From the NCBI GenBank assembly GCA_034509755.1, contig CM067552.1:14045001-14109000 (forward strand): DNA of 64,000 nucleotides, read 5' to 3'. The stretch is from Anisodus tanguticus (taxonomy: Eukaryota > Streptophyta > Magnoliopsida > Solanales > Solanaceae). This document shows, piece by piece, positions 1 through 11,610 of the stretch. The notes below the pieces were generated by a model that saw only the letters and a program-made list of their open reading frames with translations, was not told where the DNA came from and ran no database searches. The first letter of the stretch is position 1, and each line of letters starts with the position of its first letter. The position numbers and the translations under genes are program-made.

Positions 1-1376
1 CAAGCTCCAAGCTTCAATGTAGTTCTTCTTCGGAAAGCTAGGAAATCCGGCAGAGGTTCGAGAGAATATTTAATTTTAAGTCTCTAAGGCTTAGAATGAT
101 TGTCAGAATTGGTGTATTGAATAATAAGGTGAATGCCTCTATTTATAGTTGAAAAATAGGTCAAAACCATATTAGGGTTTGACCTTGGACCTGGCCCAAA
201 AATTAAGGCGGAGGCATCGCGGCACTAGGGTATGGGCGTCACGGTGCTAAGCATGCGCCTTCATTGCGCCGCGGCCCTAGGGAATGGGCGCCGCGGCGCT
301 CGACTTTATTTTTCGTGCATTCTTAATTAAATCTAAAATCCAATTTTGACTTAATTAAAATAATTATTATTCATTTAAATGTCTCGATTCAAAATCGAAC
401 ATTTTAATTACTCTCTCAATACATCCTTAGATCGAAACGGACAATAGACATAGTGTGACCCTACAGGCCTTCTCATATCGACATTAATCAAATTAAGGTC
501 TACACGGAACTCCTAGATGGCGCCGGAAGACGAACTCAATATGTGAAGTACGTTTACACGAATCCAGTAAACTTAAGCTTTACGTCGTAAGATAAAATCC
601 TTTCATTCACGACACACCCGATCAAGCTTAGGATTTGTCAAGTGTCTATCCAAATGGCTTAATCATTGTATCTCATCTATATTAGTTGACAACTAGATCA
701 TATTCTAAATATGTCTATTGCGTTGGCCAACGACTTAGTCAACCTAATATCACCGAGAATCCGAGTGTTCTCTCGAATATACATCTGAGGAATGAATCCT
801 AATCTTGGTTCAACTACCGCCTTCAATCCACATCGTAATGTACCTAATATAAGCCGTATCTCAACATATAAGGCATTTGAGCTTAGGACGGGTTCAAAGT
901 ACATTACTTTGTAGACAAGGTGCGTATTGACCTCAAGTCTAAGGATTTCTATCTCCCACACGTTGATCATACTTTAGACAAATATAACAAACAGTATATC
1001 AGCAGGGTATACCAATACTTCCAAAGTATTCATGTATCCATCACGAGTAACCATTACTCGTAGCAGGTGAGACATACTACATCCTCTAAGGATGTGATGC
1101 AGACCACATGTCGACTTATCACATATCATCGATATCCCATTCTCGATGATCATTAGTCGAGGCTATTTTAAAAGTTACGCTCTATCATCAATATCTCACT
1201 CTATTAATGACAACGTAAGCTCAAGGAATGCACATTAATGAATAATTACAAACAATCAAATAATAATTCAGTAATTGCAAATGCTAAAATATTAATCTCC
1301 GTTAATAATAATATGAATGTGTATAAAGTACATTTGTCCTAATACAGATTGTCTCTAGGACATAAATATACTTTCA
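1..1376 (-). repeat. E1 3' LTR (partial)
   Basis: This is a direct repeat of 7857-9179, ending in CTTTCA on the plus strand (TGAAAG on the element strand). The adjacent internal sequence reads AAGTGGGA on the element strand, a purine-rich tract. Compared with the other LTR it keeps about 50 bp more of a GC-rich block near 209-303, so the two LTRs differ by an indel as well as by substitutions. An open frame of 90 codons lies at 698-970 on the minus strand. Confidence 0.93.
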
Positions 1377-1519
1377 ATATCCCACTTGGCCTAGAGCCAA
1401 TCTCCAACATATCTAATGCCCATATTCTCAAAATGACCATTATGTTTGACTAAGCTTAATGGTTTAGTGAATGGGTCAACTAGATTATCGTATGTGGAAC
1501 ATAGTCTAATCTAATCTCT

Positions 1520-1879
1520 TCAGTCTCCACCATCTCCCAGTGTGTGGTGCTTCCTTGCTACATACTTGTTTCTGTTGGTTGATCTTGGTTCCTTAGCTTG
1601 CGCAATTGCACCAGTGTTGTCACAATAAACTGGTATTGGACAAGTGGCACTTGGAACAACCCCTAGTTCCTTCAGGAACTCAGATATCGTGACAACTTCT
1701 TTACTAGCTTCCGATCCAGCAATGTACTCAGCTTCTGTTGTCGAATCAGCAATTGTAGCTTGTTTGGAACTTTTCCAGCTTACCGCTCCACCATTGTAAA
1801 TGAATGTGTACCATGATTGAGATTTGTAGTCATCAACATTTGTATGAAAGCTAGCATCAGTGTACCCAGTACATACCAT
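1520..1879 (-). pseudogene. E1 RNase H domain, degraded
   Basis: The segment encodes a Ty1/copia RNase H with GYTDASF near the start, then SWKSSKQ and STTEAEY, and VYCDNTGA toward the end. These carry the acidic residues expected of the catalytic centre. RNase H removes the RNA strand during reverse transcription. The frame is lost after VYCDNTGAIAQAKEP, where the C-terminal histidine-rich part runs into a stop. It is separated from the reverse transcriptase by a further stop or frame change near 1895. Confidence 0.85.
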
Positions 1880-1909
1880 CTTCTCTTGTCCACCATAGAC
1901 TAAAAAATA

Positions 1910-3249
1910 TTATTTAGTTCGTCTAAGATACTTAAGAATATTCTTGACTGCTTTCCAGTGTTCTTTCTCAGGATTCTCCTGGAACTTGCAAGTCATACTA
2001 AGTGCAAAGGTCACATCTGGCCTAGTACAGGTCATGGCATACATGATCGATCCTATAGCCGAAGCATATGTGATCATTTTCATGCGTTCAAGTTCTATAG
2101 TATTAGAAAGACTATCCTTCTTAGATAACTTGATGCCTTGTCCCATAGTAGACCGCCTTTCTTGGAATTTTCCATATAAAAACGTCTAAGCACTTTGTCT
2201 ATGTAGATTGACTGTGACAGCCCCAACAATCTGTTAGGTCTATCTCTATAGATCCTAATCCCTAGAATGTAGCATGCTTCACCTAAATCCTTCATCATGA
2301 AGGTACTGGACAACTACTTTTTGACTGACTGCAGGAGTGTCGTATTGTCTCCCATTATTAATATGTCAGCTACATATATGATAATGAAGGCAATACTCTC
2401 ATCCTTGCGTTTACTATAAACACATGGATCCTCTTTGCTTCTGACGAAATCAAATGACTTGATAGCCTTGTCAAAGCAAATGTTCCAACTCCTCGAGGCT
2501 TTCTTAAACCCATAAATGGACTTTTGTAGCTTGTATACGACATTTGGTTTAGACTCAAGTGAAAAACCCTCAGGTTGTTTCATATACACTTCCTCAACTT
2601 GATTACCATTGAAGAAAACAGTTTTGACGTCCATCTGCCAAATGTCATAGTCATGATATGCAGTTATTGCAGGAAAATTCTGAATGGACTTAATCTTAGC
2701 AACAGGTGAAAAGGTTTCATCATAATCGACCCCAGGCCGTTGATTATAACCTTTAGCCACCAATCTTTCTTTATAAGTCTGTACCTTGCCATATGCATCA
2801 ATCTTCTTCTTGAAGACCCATTTGCATCTAATGGGTCTAACCCTTGTTGGCAAATCAACCAAGTTCCAAAATTGATTTATATACATCGAGTCCATCTCAG
2901 ATTTCATGGCTTCTTGCCATCTCTGTGAATTAATGTCTAACATAGCTTCATAGTAGGTTGTAGGTCCATCGTCATCAGGAATATCTATCTCATTGTATGT
3001 TTCAACAAGTAGATTAAGTCTTTCAGGCAGACGATGAGTCCTAGTGGTCCTACAGAGTTGAGTATACTGCGTTTCAGTGTTTATTGTATTCTGATTATGA
3101 GAAGGTCTTTGTGTGTTGGACAATCCATCACCTTGAGAACTTTCAGGAATGTCATTTTCATGTATTTCCTGAATGGAATGATGTACAACCATTGTATCAT
3201 CTTCCATTGGTTGTGTATGAGAGCCTTGCATTTCTGCACTATCTCTCAC
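1910..3249 (-). pseudogene. E1 reverse transcriptase, frameshifted
   Basis: Three overlapping frames (2314-3249, 2095-2313 and 1910-2146) together give a Ty1/copia reverse transcriptase. The linker ahead of it is acidic. KWVFKKK, RLVAKGYNQ and QMDVKTVFFNGN mark the fingers and palm. The catalytic motif reads YVADILIM where YVDDILIM is usual, so an active-site aspartate is replaced by alanine. The downstream LGIRIYRDR and TRPDVTFAL motifs lie in the other frames. At least two frame changes and a damaged active site make this copy non-functional. Confidence 0.88.
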
Positions 3250-3285
3250 AACACTCCCACTGGCTGAAGGGCGTACTCTAAGTAC

Positions 3286-4290
3286 CTAATCTTCATCAGA
3301 TACTCTCACTGAATCCTTGTTTAGGTCATTCGACAAGGGTTCAACTTCTGTGTTATCTTGTGGTTCTTGAATTTCTTCAAGTTCTATCTCTGTGCAGCTA
3401 TGTTCCTTGTAGACATATTCTTCTTCAAGGAAAGTTGTGTTCCTGGAAACAATGACCTTATGTTCTCCAGGAAGATAGAAGTAGTATCCCTTAGTTTCCT
3501 TTGGATACCCCACAAAATAATATTTCTCACTTTTAGATTCCAACTTGTCAGTAAGCATCTTCTTTACATATGCAGGGCACCCCAGAGTCACATGTGTTTA
3601 AGTGTTGGCTTCTTGCCGTTCCATATCTCATATGGAGTTTTCTCTACTGACTTTGAAGGAACCCTGTTCAGAATATAAATTGAGCTTTGCAATGCATATC
3701 CCCAAAGGTATGTTGGTAGAGCTGAGAAACTCATCATGGATCTAACCATATCTAATAGGGTTCGATTTCTCCTTTCAGGAACACCATTCATTTGTGGCAT
3801 TCCAGGAGGTGTCCATTGTGATTGGACTCCATGAAGCTTCAAATAATCCAGAAATTCTTTACTTAAGTATCTACCTCCTTGATCCGATCGAAGTGTCTTG
3901 ATACTTGTTTCAAGTTGCTTCTCTACTTCTGACTTGTACTCCTTGAATTTCTCAAAGGCTTCAGACTTATGTTTCATAAGATACACATGCCCAAACCTTG
4001 TGAAATCGTATGTAAAAGTGATGAAGTAAGGGAAGCCTCCCTTAGCTTGAGTTGAAAATGGCCCACATACATCAGTATGGACCAACTTAAGTACTTCTTT
4101 GGCTCACACCCCTTTCCCAGAAAGTGGCTTGTTGGTCATCTTTCCTCTCAAGCAAGATTCGCAGTTACCATAGGACTCCAAGTCAAATGGTTTGAGATAG
4201 TCTAGCTTCCTCAATCTTGCTATCCTTGATTTGTTGATATGAACAAGTCTGCAGTGCCATACGTAGGTGGGGTTTCTTGGATTATTTATC
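3286..4290 (-). pseudogene. E1 integrase with zinc-binding N-terminus, frameshifted
   Basis: The part at 4086-4290 encodes the histidine/cysteine zinc-binding region (CESCLRGKMT) and has a stop just before LVHTDVCGPF. The core at 3588-4085 shows HTDVCGPF, LRSDQGG and the NGVPERRNRTL motif, which give the D,D and E region of the catalytic triad. A one-base frame change near 3590 leads into 3286-3591, with the usual VGYPKETKGYYF segment. Integrase would insert the cDNA copy into chromosomes; this one cannot be translated in one piece. Confidence 0.86.
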
Positions 4291-4295
4291 TTAGC

Positions 4296-4859
4296 TCATT
4301 TATTTTGCACATTGAAAATTTCACGACTACAGTTTAAAATATACAATCTATCCATAAGCGGAGCCTTTCCACAAACAAAACCATTAAAAGACAGTACATA
4401 ACTGTCATTGGCAATGAATGAGGAAAACCCCTCAATGTCCAACATTGGGATGGAAATGATATTCCTCGTTAATGAGGGAACAAAATAACAATTATTTAGT
4501 TCTAAACAAAAGCCTGAAGGTAAATCTAGTCTATAAGTTCCCACGCATTCAGCATCTACTCGTGTTCCATTTCCAACGCACAGGTCTACCTCCCAAGGTC
4601 CAACCTTTCTGTTGTTAATTAGGCCCTGCACATTACTACAAATGTGCGAGACACAAGCAGTATCCAATACCCAACAGTGGGAGTTACTTGTAGACATATT
4701 TATTTCAATAACAAACATACCTTGTCCAGTATAGGTAGAAACACCTAGTGCTCTACCTCTTCTTGGAGCTGTGTAGTCCTTCTTCAGAACATGCGCTGAC
4801 ATTTGTCCCCTTTCTTTCAACTTACATTTGAAAGGGTCTCTCAACAGTTCATACTTCAT
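4296..4859 (-). pseudogene. E1 protease region
   Basis: An open frame of 187 codons covers the aspartic protease of a copia polyprotein. The expected active-site triplet D-T/S-G reads DTA in LDTACVSHIC, so the glycine after the catalytic aspartate is lost. VDLCVGNGTRV and LNNCYFVPSLTRNIIS follow, as in related copia polyproteins. No clear CCHC zinc knuckle is seen upstream of it in frame. It is bounded by stops at both ends, with gag in the next open segment at higher coordinates. Confidence 0.8.
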
Positions 4860-4868
4860 TGTTTGAGA

Positions 4869-6134
4869 CTATTTTTCATAGAGACTCTTCAAGTGTCCTA
4901 GCATTTCGTTGGGGCCTATGTATTCATGTTCCCTCTGTAACTCCATAGTCATGGAAGACAACATTATACATTTTGCCAAGGTAGCATCGTTCAAATGTTT
5001 CTGATAAGCCACCTTGTCAAACAGTGCATACTCATCAGAGATTTCAGCAGGGACTGTGGAGAATATTGTATCTAACACATACTTAATTCTATCTAGTTTT
5101 AACACCAATTGCAAATTTCTTAACCAGTCAGGGTAATTTGGTCCAGTAAGTTTGTTCATCTCAATTAAGGATGACAATGGATCGGATCTGGACCGGATCC
5201 TACTAGATCCAGATCCAGATCTATTTTTCATACCTGGATCCAGATCCATCGGGTCCATAAAAATCAGATCCAAATCCGGATCCATCGGATCCACCGGGTC
5301 CACGGATCGGATCTGGATCTATATGTAAAAAAAATTGGCTTGAATAATATTCCCACATGTTGAAACTTTTATGACAAAATGAAACGCAATGTGATTGAAA
5401 AAAATGATATGAGTTCATTCAATCAACCTACACAAACATGACACCATTCTTCCAAAATACCGAACAAAGTTTTAGCGTCACAAGAAAATAAAGACAATTG
5501 ACTTCATTAGTGATGCTGAACAGGTTGCAACTTTGAGCTAATTTTTGGAGGCTTTAGTGATGCTCCACTTGTAGTTCTACTAATTGGCTTCATTAAACAA
5601 CATAAAATAATGTCAGTCATATATCAAAAGTCCCATTTTTTTTATGATCAAACAAATGAGAGAAAGATACTTAAAGCTTACAGTTAGTAGATTCAAGAAA
5701 GGAAAATTTAAAGAAGAGTGATAATTTTTTCTTTTTATAGAAATGAAAATATGGAAAACTGCAGAGAGCATATAGGTAAAAGAAATGAAACTTCAAAGAC
5801 AAATTACATAGATGTGACTTGTGCCTTATTATGGTTCAACTCTTTATCCAATACATAAATTATGAAAAAAAATTAAGAAAATACTTATAAAATTACATTC
5901 TAGGTTATGGATATATTTAATAAAAATGGATCCACGGATCGGATCTGGACCGGATATGGATCTCAAATACAAGATCCAGATCCGATCCGTCAGAAACGGA
6001 TCTGGGTCCGATCCGGATCCGTCGGGTCCAAATTTTGAAGATTCATATCTTATAAAACGGATCTGGATCCACCGGGTCCAAGATCCATTGCCATCTCTAA
6101 TCTCAATCAACATTTTCAATGATAAGCTCGACAT
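4869..6134 (-). pseudogene. E1 gag, split by a hAT insertion
   Basis: The gag starts at an ATG at 6132-6134 (MSSLSLKML), is interrupted after about nine codons by a 934-bp DNA transposon at 5166-6099, and resumes at 5157 with MNKLTGPNYPDWLRNL. The eight bases ATCTCAAT are duplicated on both sides of the insertion. The LTGPNYPDW motif is typical of copia gag. The remaining part ends at 4869 with a stop before the protease segment. Translation in this frame would run from gag into transposon sequence and stop. Confidence 0.85.
5166..6099. mobile_element. Non-autonomous hAT transposon (934 bp) in E1 gag
   Basis: The ends are inverted repeats: TAAGGATGACAATGGATC at the left, and TAGAGATGGCAATGGATC when the right end is read inward. 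The element is flanked by a perfect 8-bp duplication, ATCTCAAT, at 5158-5165 and 6100-6107. Both subterminal regions are packed with GGATC/GATCC words in both orientations, which are candidate transposase-binding sites. No transposase domain is seen inside. Inverted ends beginning with TA and an 8-bp target duplication fit the hAT superfamily. Confidence 0.93.
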
Positions 6135-6974
6135 CTTTTAGTAATCTGAAGAATTAGATAGATCGGAAATCAACAAGGCTTTTTTGTTTAATTAGCTCCC
6201 ACTATTTTAACATACTCTTCGACCCTATGGTAGAATACAGACTCATATCAAATACGATCATAATAGGCCATGATCCAGGTTCATGCTATCTCCGCGTTTG
6301 CTGTGGCTGATAACTTCAACAACACAACCTGGTAGGTCTCTAAACCAATTACAAACAATTTGTAACTCATGTTTGACCGAATGTTCTAAACAATCGATCT
6401 GCGTCCCTCGGCTTGTCCGACGTTATGCGACTGCAATGATGCATCTAAGTGAGTTTTGCCTTATAGAGCAAACACTGTGGTGTAAATACTCATGAAGGTT
6501 TATCACCCACTTCTACATTTAACATGCATCTATGAAATAGTCTGAGTCCTCGTAGACTTAGAGCAAATGCTGTGGCATAAATACTCATCTCGCCGAAAAG
6601 GATTTTGCACTACAATCAATTATAACGGACGACGAGTTCATTCCAAATGAGACTTTTATTAAAATTTTAGGGAACATTTTAATTTAGGGTTTTAACCAAG
6701 ATCAATACTTTTACGCCATATCCAATATGACATCTTAACATCATGCAAACTAATGACACATATAGTTGGGAACCGTCAACCCAATATGCATGATATAAGA
6801 TGGTTTAATCAAACACTGGGCGCCGCCTGCCTAGACAGTTATAGCGGACGCTATTCTGGTAATTTAAATGACAAACAATTTGACATTTAGCACATAAACA
6901 ATACAGTTATCAAATATACTGTATACTAATAATCATGGATTAAACAATCTGAATAAATTTTTTTTCAACAGTCG

Positions 6975-7270
6975 GGGTCGCAGCGCTAGTGAGGCAGAAA
7001 CCGAATTTCTGCTTCTGCAATGCATTAGAGCCGCGACGCTCCCACCATGGGGCCGCGACGCTTGCAAGGTAGAAACTTTTGGCTTGCATTAGGGCCGCGA
7101 CGCTCCACCATGGGGCCGCGACGCTCCATCATGGGGCCGCGGCGCCTAATGTCCAGAAAGTCCGGAACTTAAAAAAAATGAAGCATTAGGGCCGCGGCGT
7201 TCCACCATGGAGCCGCGGCACATCCTTAAAACCCTAGCAAGCCCCGCGACGCCCTACCATAGGGCCACGA
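6975..7270 (-). repeat. GC-rich minisatellite-like block, GGGCCGCGACGC units
   Basis: About eight to nine imperfect copies of a unit close to GGGCCGCGACGCTCCACCAT occur here, separated by variable AT-rich spacers. Related words (GGGCGCCGCGGCGCTC and GGGCGTCGCGACGCTC) occur in both LTRs near 209-303 and 8070-8103. The block is an island of GC in an otherwise AT-rich element. Confidence 0.8.
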
Positions 7271-7640
7271 CACCGACGTCCTGACAAAATATTTCTGTGT
7301 TGATTTTTCAAAATCGTTCGAGCACTAAATCCAATTTAGGGATCAAATCATAGGTCCTTTATCATCACCCACCATTATCAATAACTCTCATATCGACCAT
7401 CATCCATTCTTATCCATTCTTAGCCGTGCACCGTGCAATGAGTCGGAAACACACTTTTGGCTTAGTTCGAGTTAGAGCGAAATGACTTCCTCGAGTTAGC
7501 GTAGGAGATAATTTAGGGTGATATCAAAAGGTCAACATCCGTTCAAGACATGTAGAAATTCAAGAAACCTCATTTTAATCCAATTTTATATTTAACCCAT
7601 ATTATTATTCTATTCAATTGTTATATAACCATTGAACCAG

Positions 7641-7657
7641 CCTGGACTCTGATACCA
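7641..7657 (-). other. E1 primer-binding site
   Basis: Directly inside the 5' LTR, the element strand reads TGGTATCAGAGTCCAGG. This is complementary to the 3' end of plant initiator tRNA-Met apart from one extra T. It fixes the inner edge of the LTR and the direction of the element. Confidence 0.88.
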
Positions 7658-7658
7658 C

Positions 7659-9179
7659 TGAAGGGTTTTGTTGGACTCAAATCACATAAATAAGGCACAT
7701 TGGAAGTTTAAAGTTTTGTTTCTTACTTACCCCAACAATAATTCTGGAATGGTTATACAACAATGAAACTTGTAACATAAAACATTTACTTACAAGTTAT
7801 AATAATTTGGAATCTTTATCAACTGTGAGATGCACACGCGATTGCCCTTCCAATTGCAAGCTCCAAGCTTCAATGTATTTCTCCTTCGGAAAGCTAGGAA
7901 ATCCGGCAGAGGTTCGACATAGTATTTAATTTTAAGTCTCTAAGGCTTAGAATGATTTTCAGAATTGGTGTATTGAATAATGAGGTGAATGCCTCTATTT
8001 ATAGTTGAAAATAGGTCAAAACCATATTAGGGTTTGACTTTGGACCTGGCCCAAAAATTGAGGCAGAGGTGTCGCGGCCCTAGGGTATGGGCGTCGCGAC
8101 GCTCGACTTTATTTTTCATGAATTCTTAATTAAATCCAAAATCTAATTTTGACTTAATTAAAATAATCATTATTCATTTAAATGTCTCGATTCCAAATTG
8201 AACATTTTAATTACTCTCTCAATACATCCTTAGATCGAAACGGACAATAGATATAGTGTGACCCTACCGGCCTTCTCATATCGACATTAATCAAATTAAG
8301 GTCTACACGGAACTCCTAAACGGCGTCGGAAGACAAACTCAATATGTGAAGTACGTTTACACGAATCTAGTAAACTTAACCTTTATGTGGTAAGATAAAA
8401 TCCTTTCATTCACGACACACCCGATCAAGCTTAGGATTTGTCAAGTGTCTATCCAAATGGCTTAATCATTGTATCTCATCTATATTAGTTGACAACTAGA
8501 CCATATTCTAAAAATGTCTATTGCATTGGCCAATGACTTAGTCAACCTAATATCACCGAGAATCCGAGTGTTATCTCGAATATACATCCGAGGAATGAAA
8601 CCTAATCTTGGCTCAACTACCACCTTCAATCCACATCGTAATGTACCAAATACAAGCCGTATCTCAACATATAAGGCATTTGAGCTTAGGATGGGATCAA
8701 AGTACATTACTTTGTAGACAAGGCGCGTATTGACCTTAAGTCTAAGGACTTCTATCTCCCACACGCTGATCATATTTTAGACAAGTATAACAAACAGTAT
8801 ATCAGCATGGTATACCAATACTTCCAAAGTATCCATGTGTCCATCACGAGTAACCATTACTCGTAGCAGGTGAGACATACTACATCCTCTAAGGATGTGA
8901 TGCAGGCCACATGTCGACTTATCACATATCATCGATATCCCATTCTCGATGATCATTAGTCTAGGCTATTTTAAGAGTTACGCTCTATCATCAATATCTC
9001 ACTCTATTAATGACAAAGTAAGCTCAAGGGATGCATATTAATGAATAATTACAAACATTCAAATAATAATTCAGTAATTGCAAATGCCAAAATATTAATT
9101 TCCATTAATAATAATATGAATGTGTATAAAATACATTTGTCCTAAAACAGATTGTCTCTAATACATAAATATACTTTCA
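7659..9179 (-). repeat. E1 5' LTR (1521 bp)
   Basis: On the plus strand it begins TGAAGGGTTTTG and ends CTTTCA, giving TG...CA termini. It matches 1-1376 over its length. An open frame at 8480-8773 on the minus strand is homologous to the one at 698-970 in the other LTR. The LTR is unusually long for a copia element and carries part of the GC-rich motif. Confidence 0.93.
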
Positions 9180-9540
9180 CGAAGTTCAATAGCTATTAAT
9201 AAATAGTAACAAAGAGTTAGAATATCTAACTGATAGTAACAAAATTTAGAAGATTTAACTAGAAGAAATAATATATTTCGAGAAATTTGCCGAATTTTGT
9301 TATTTTCTTTCTGAAGCAGTACCAAAGCTCAAAATAAATACTCCTTAAAAAGTTTTGACATGCATCTTATATAGCCTACTACAAATTGTTGTAAATTTGA
9401 CACTGGCATGAATGACGACTTTGATGTTGCTGGATATAAATATGAAGTTTCTCGTGAATTAATATTGGACTAGGCCTATGTTCTTAGAGAAATATTCTGG
9501 ATCGGAATGAAATACAAATAATAGAATGACTCTAAAGTAG

Positions 9541-9779
9541 AAGAATTTCATATTACATTGTCTAGCTAGTGTTTTTGTCCAAGTGAAATTCGTATGGTAT
9601 TGGTTGACCTCGAAATCCTAGTTAGTATTAAGTGAAACTATGAAAGGATAATTTTATCCAAGAATTTCATAATACGTTGTCTAGCTAGTGTTTTTGTCCA
9701 AGTGGAATTCATATAATATTGGTTGACCTCAAAATCCTAGTTAGTATTAAGTAAAATTATGAAAGGAAAATTTTATCCA
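9541..9779. repeat. Tandem duplication, about 119-bp unit, two copies
   Basis: The segment starting AGAATTTCAT at 9542 is repeated starting at 9661 with roughly ten mismatches. Both copies share TTGTCTAGCTAGTG, GGTTGACCTC and AATCCTAGTTAG in the same order. No coding content is seen. Confidence 0.88.
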
Positions 9780-10349
9780 ACAAAGGTTACATGATTGAAG
9801 TAATTTTAGCTTTTTGAAGGGTATAAAAGTATGTTAAAGTATGAAGGATGTTTTGGTCAACAAACATATATGTTCTTGCTTTTATAATAATATAGATATT
9901 GAAGATTTAGATGTAGATGTAGATATAGATAGATAAATATATAAGATATTAATCATTTAATTTATGATTCTACCCTTGTCTACGAAGACATATAATCATT
10001 AAATACTCAATTTAGAAAGAGATAAGAGTAATTTAGTAAATTATTCTTATGATTAGTGCTATTGTGTGATTTTTAAATGAGTGCAAAAACCTTAAACACT
10101 GGATAAAAGGGACAAAAGGGAACAATTAAGCAAATCTCTCCACACGAAACCGTTGATGACCTTTAAAGGATTAATGATCAAATGCTAAGACCGAAGATAA
10201 TTGGATATTCCATGAAAGGACTCATATTTTGTGGTAATGCGTTTAACCTTTGCGTAGTTCGCATAAGAATGTAAAATATATGAACTTATCGTACAACTAA
10301 TTTAGTTAGGAATTGAGAATAAACAAGGGAAACTAACCGAAATACCCCC

Positions 10350-10850
10350 AAAATAAATTAATTATCCGCCCCATGCCCCTCCTAAATTAATTACCCGCAG
10401 TACCCTTCTCCCAAAACTATTTACCCGACGTACCTCCTTGCCCCAAATCCCTTTCTCCGTAATACATCGCAATATATTTATATATCATGATGGTATCATA
10501 GAGGACTAAGAGAATGAATAAAACAGTCCTCCATGATAATATATCAGTATATTTATACACCATGATGGTCTCATGGTCCTGAGGAGTGTCTCGTTGAAGG
10601 ACTGAAGCAGCCTCTATTGTGTCTTTTTGAATAAACGAACATGATCATCCATAATACCATCTCAGTATATTTATTTATCATGATTGTATCATGGAGGATT
10701 AAAAGAAGAACTGAAGCAGTCAGTCATCTCAATATATTTATATATCATGTTGGTATCATAATTGGAGGGGACATCTCAGGTAAATAGTTTCAATTTTTTT
10801 TTGGGGTACGAAAGTAATGGGGTATGGGCGGATGATTAGTTTGGTTTGAG
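10350..10850. repeat. Inverted-repeat block with internal degenerate repeats
   Basis: The outer arms (about 10350-10425 and 10778-10850) are imperfect inverted copies sharing ATCCGCCC and ACTATTTACC. Between them, four degenerate copies of a unit containing TATATTTATA and CATGATGGT lie near 10475, 10545, 10660 and 10730. This looks like a foldback or MITE-type element, but I could not define clean ends or a target duplication. Confidence 0.6.
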
Positions 10851-11054
10851 AGGCGGAAACATTTCTTCCCCAATAAACAACAATAAGCATAAGCTCTACG
10901 CCTCTACCAACAATACATATCCATTTACTAAACCTACGACTGGACTTTACTGTACCTGTAGCCTGTAAGGGGAAAAAAACAAAACACAATTGTACCTGTT
11001 TAAAAGCGCAAGTACTTTTTTTAAAAAATCACTTCCAGCCGAGTAACAAGGTAT

Positions 11055-11215
11055 TCGAATCATCAGAGAGAATGTGACAAAATGAGAGAGATCCCTCTGC
11101 CTTAACCATAGGCCTTAGGTTTGAGCCTTATGAATAAAGAACTTCCTAGTAGGGAGCATTCCACACTTAAGGCCCTATGCGACGTGAATAGTCGGACCAA
11201 TGGGTTCCGAACATG
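11055..11215 (+). mobile_element. tRNA-derived SINE-like element
   Basis: The sequence includes AGGTTTGAGCC, which fits a Pol III B box, followed by CTTCCTAGTAGGGAGC and a 3' part ending near GGTTCCGAACA. This arrangement resembles SINEs I know from Solanaceae. The 5' A-box region is degenerate and no clear target duplication is seen. The family assignment is from memory. Confidence 0.6.
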
Positions 11216-11610
11216 AGCAAAGTGCACAAATAGCCATTTTTGGGATAGTCAAAATTTTGTCTCAGAATAGAAGTTGAAACATTCAGACTGTCGGGTTTGA
11301 AGTTGCGATCTGTCAAAGCCTAACTTTAAACCCAAAGGTCTGAAGTTGAACTTTGGGATCATTGAGTACGAAATTAGCTTTCGGCATAACCCAACTCCAA
11401 ACCTTAAAGGAGTAGCACGTTCGGTCTGAAGTTTGCCAAAGCTAGCTAAACTTAAATAGTTTTCAAAAACTAGATATGTTTCAATAAGGAGCACCTGGTG
11501 TCGTTTCTACTTTGGATACCACAGGGTTAAACCCAAATGAATCCGAATATATCATTACTCATACACAATTACACAAATATAAGGTATAACAACATTAAAG
11601 ATGTTCTACT

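Larger units (their letters stand above)
6135..7658 (-). other. E1 untranslated leader between PBS and gag
   Basis: This is 1.5 kb of non-coding sequence between the primer-binding site and the gag ATG. It is mostly AT-rich, with a short GC-rich repeat block (listed separately). No protein domain is recognised. A packaging signal would be expected in such a leader in functional relatives, but I cannot point to one. Confidence 0.6.
1..9179 (-). mobile_element. Ty1/copia LTR retrotransposon E1 (left end outside window)
   Basis: Reading on the minus strand, the order is 5' LTR (7659-9179), primer-binding site, a leader of about 1.5 kb, gag, protease, integrase, reverse transcriptase, RNase H and 3' LTR (1-1376, cut by the window). 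Integrase before reverse transcriptase is the Ty1/copia order. The sequence at position 1 matches position 7857 of the other LTR, so roughly 200 bp of the 3' LTR lie outside. Stops and frame changes occur between most domains, so the element is not autonomous. The expected right-hand target duplication would be CGAAG at 9180-9184, but its partner is outside the window. The clade is uncertain; the gag and protease differ clearly from the Ale-like elements elsewhere in this window. Confidence 0.93.
9180..11605. other. Flanking sequence without recognised gene
   Basis: AT-rich DNA lies between E1 and E2, on the 3' side of the release-factor gene. It holds a tandem duplication (9541-9779), an inverted-repeat block (10350-10850) and a SINE-like sequence (11055-11215), all listed separately. 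Short open frames at 10756-10989 and 11249-11494 have no recognisable domains. The bases just below 11606 continue the PRFB1 3' flank across the E2 insertion. Confidence 0.6.

Noticed and set aside
5926..6141. Repeat-rich plus-strand peptide with DPD/GSG words
   Set aside because: It is produced by the GGATC-rich subterminal region of the hAT element.
10756..10989. 77-codon minus-strand frame
   Set aside because: No domain, and it overlaps an inverted-repeat block.
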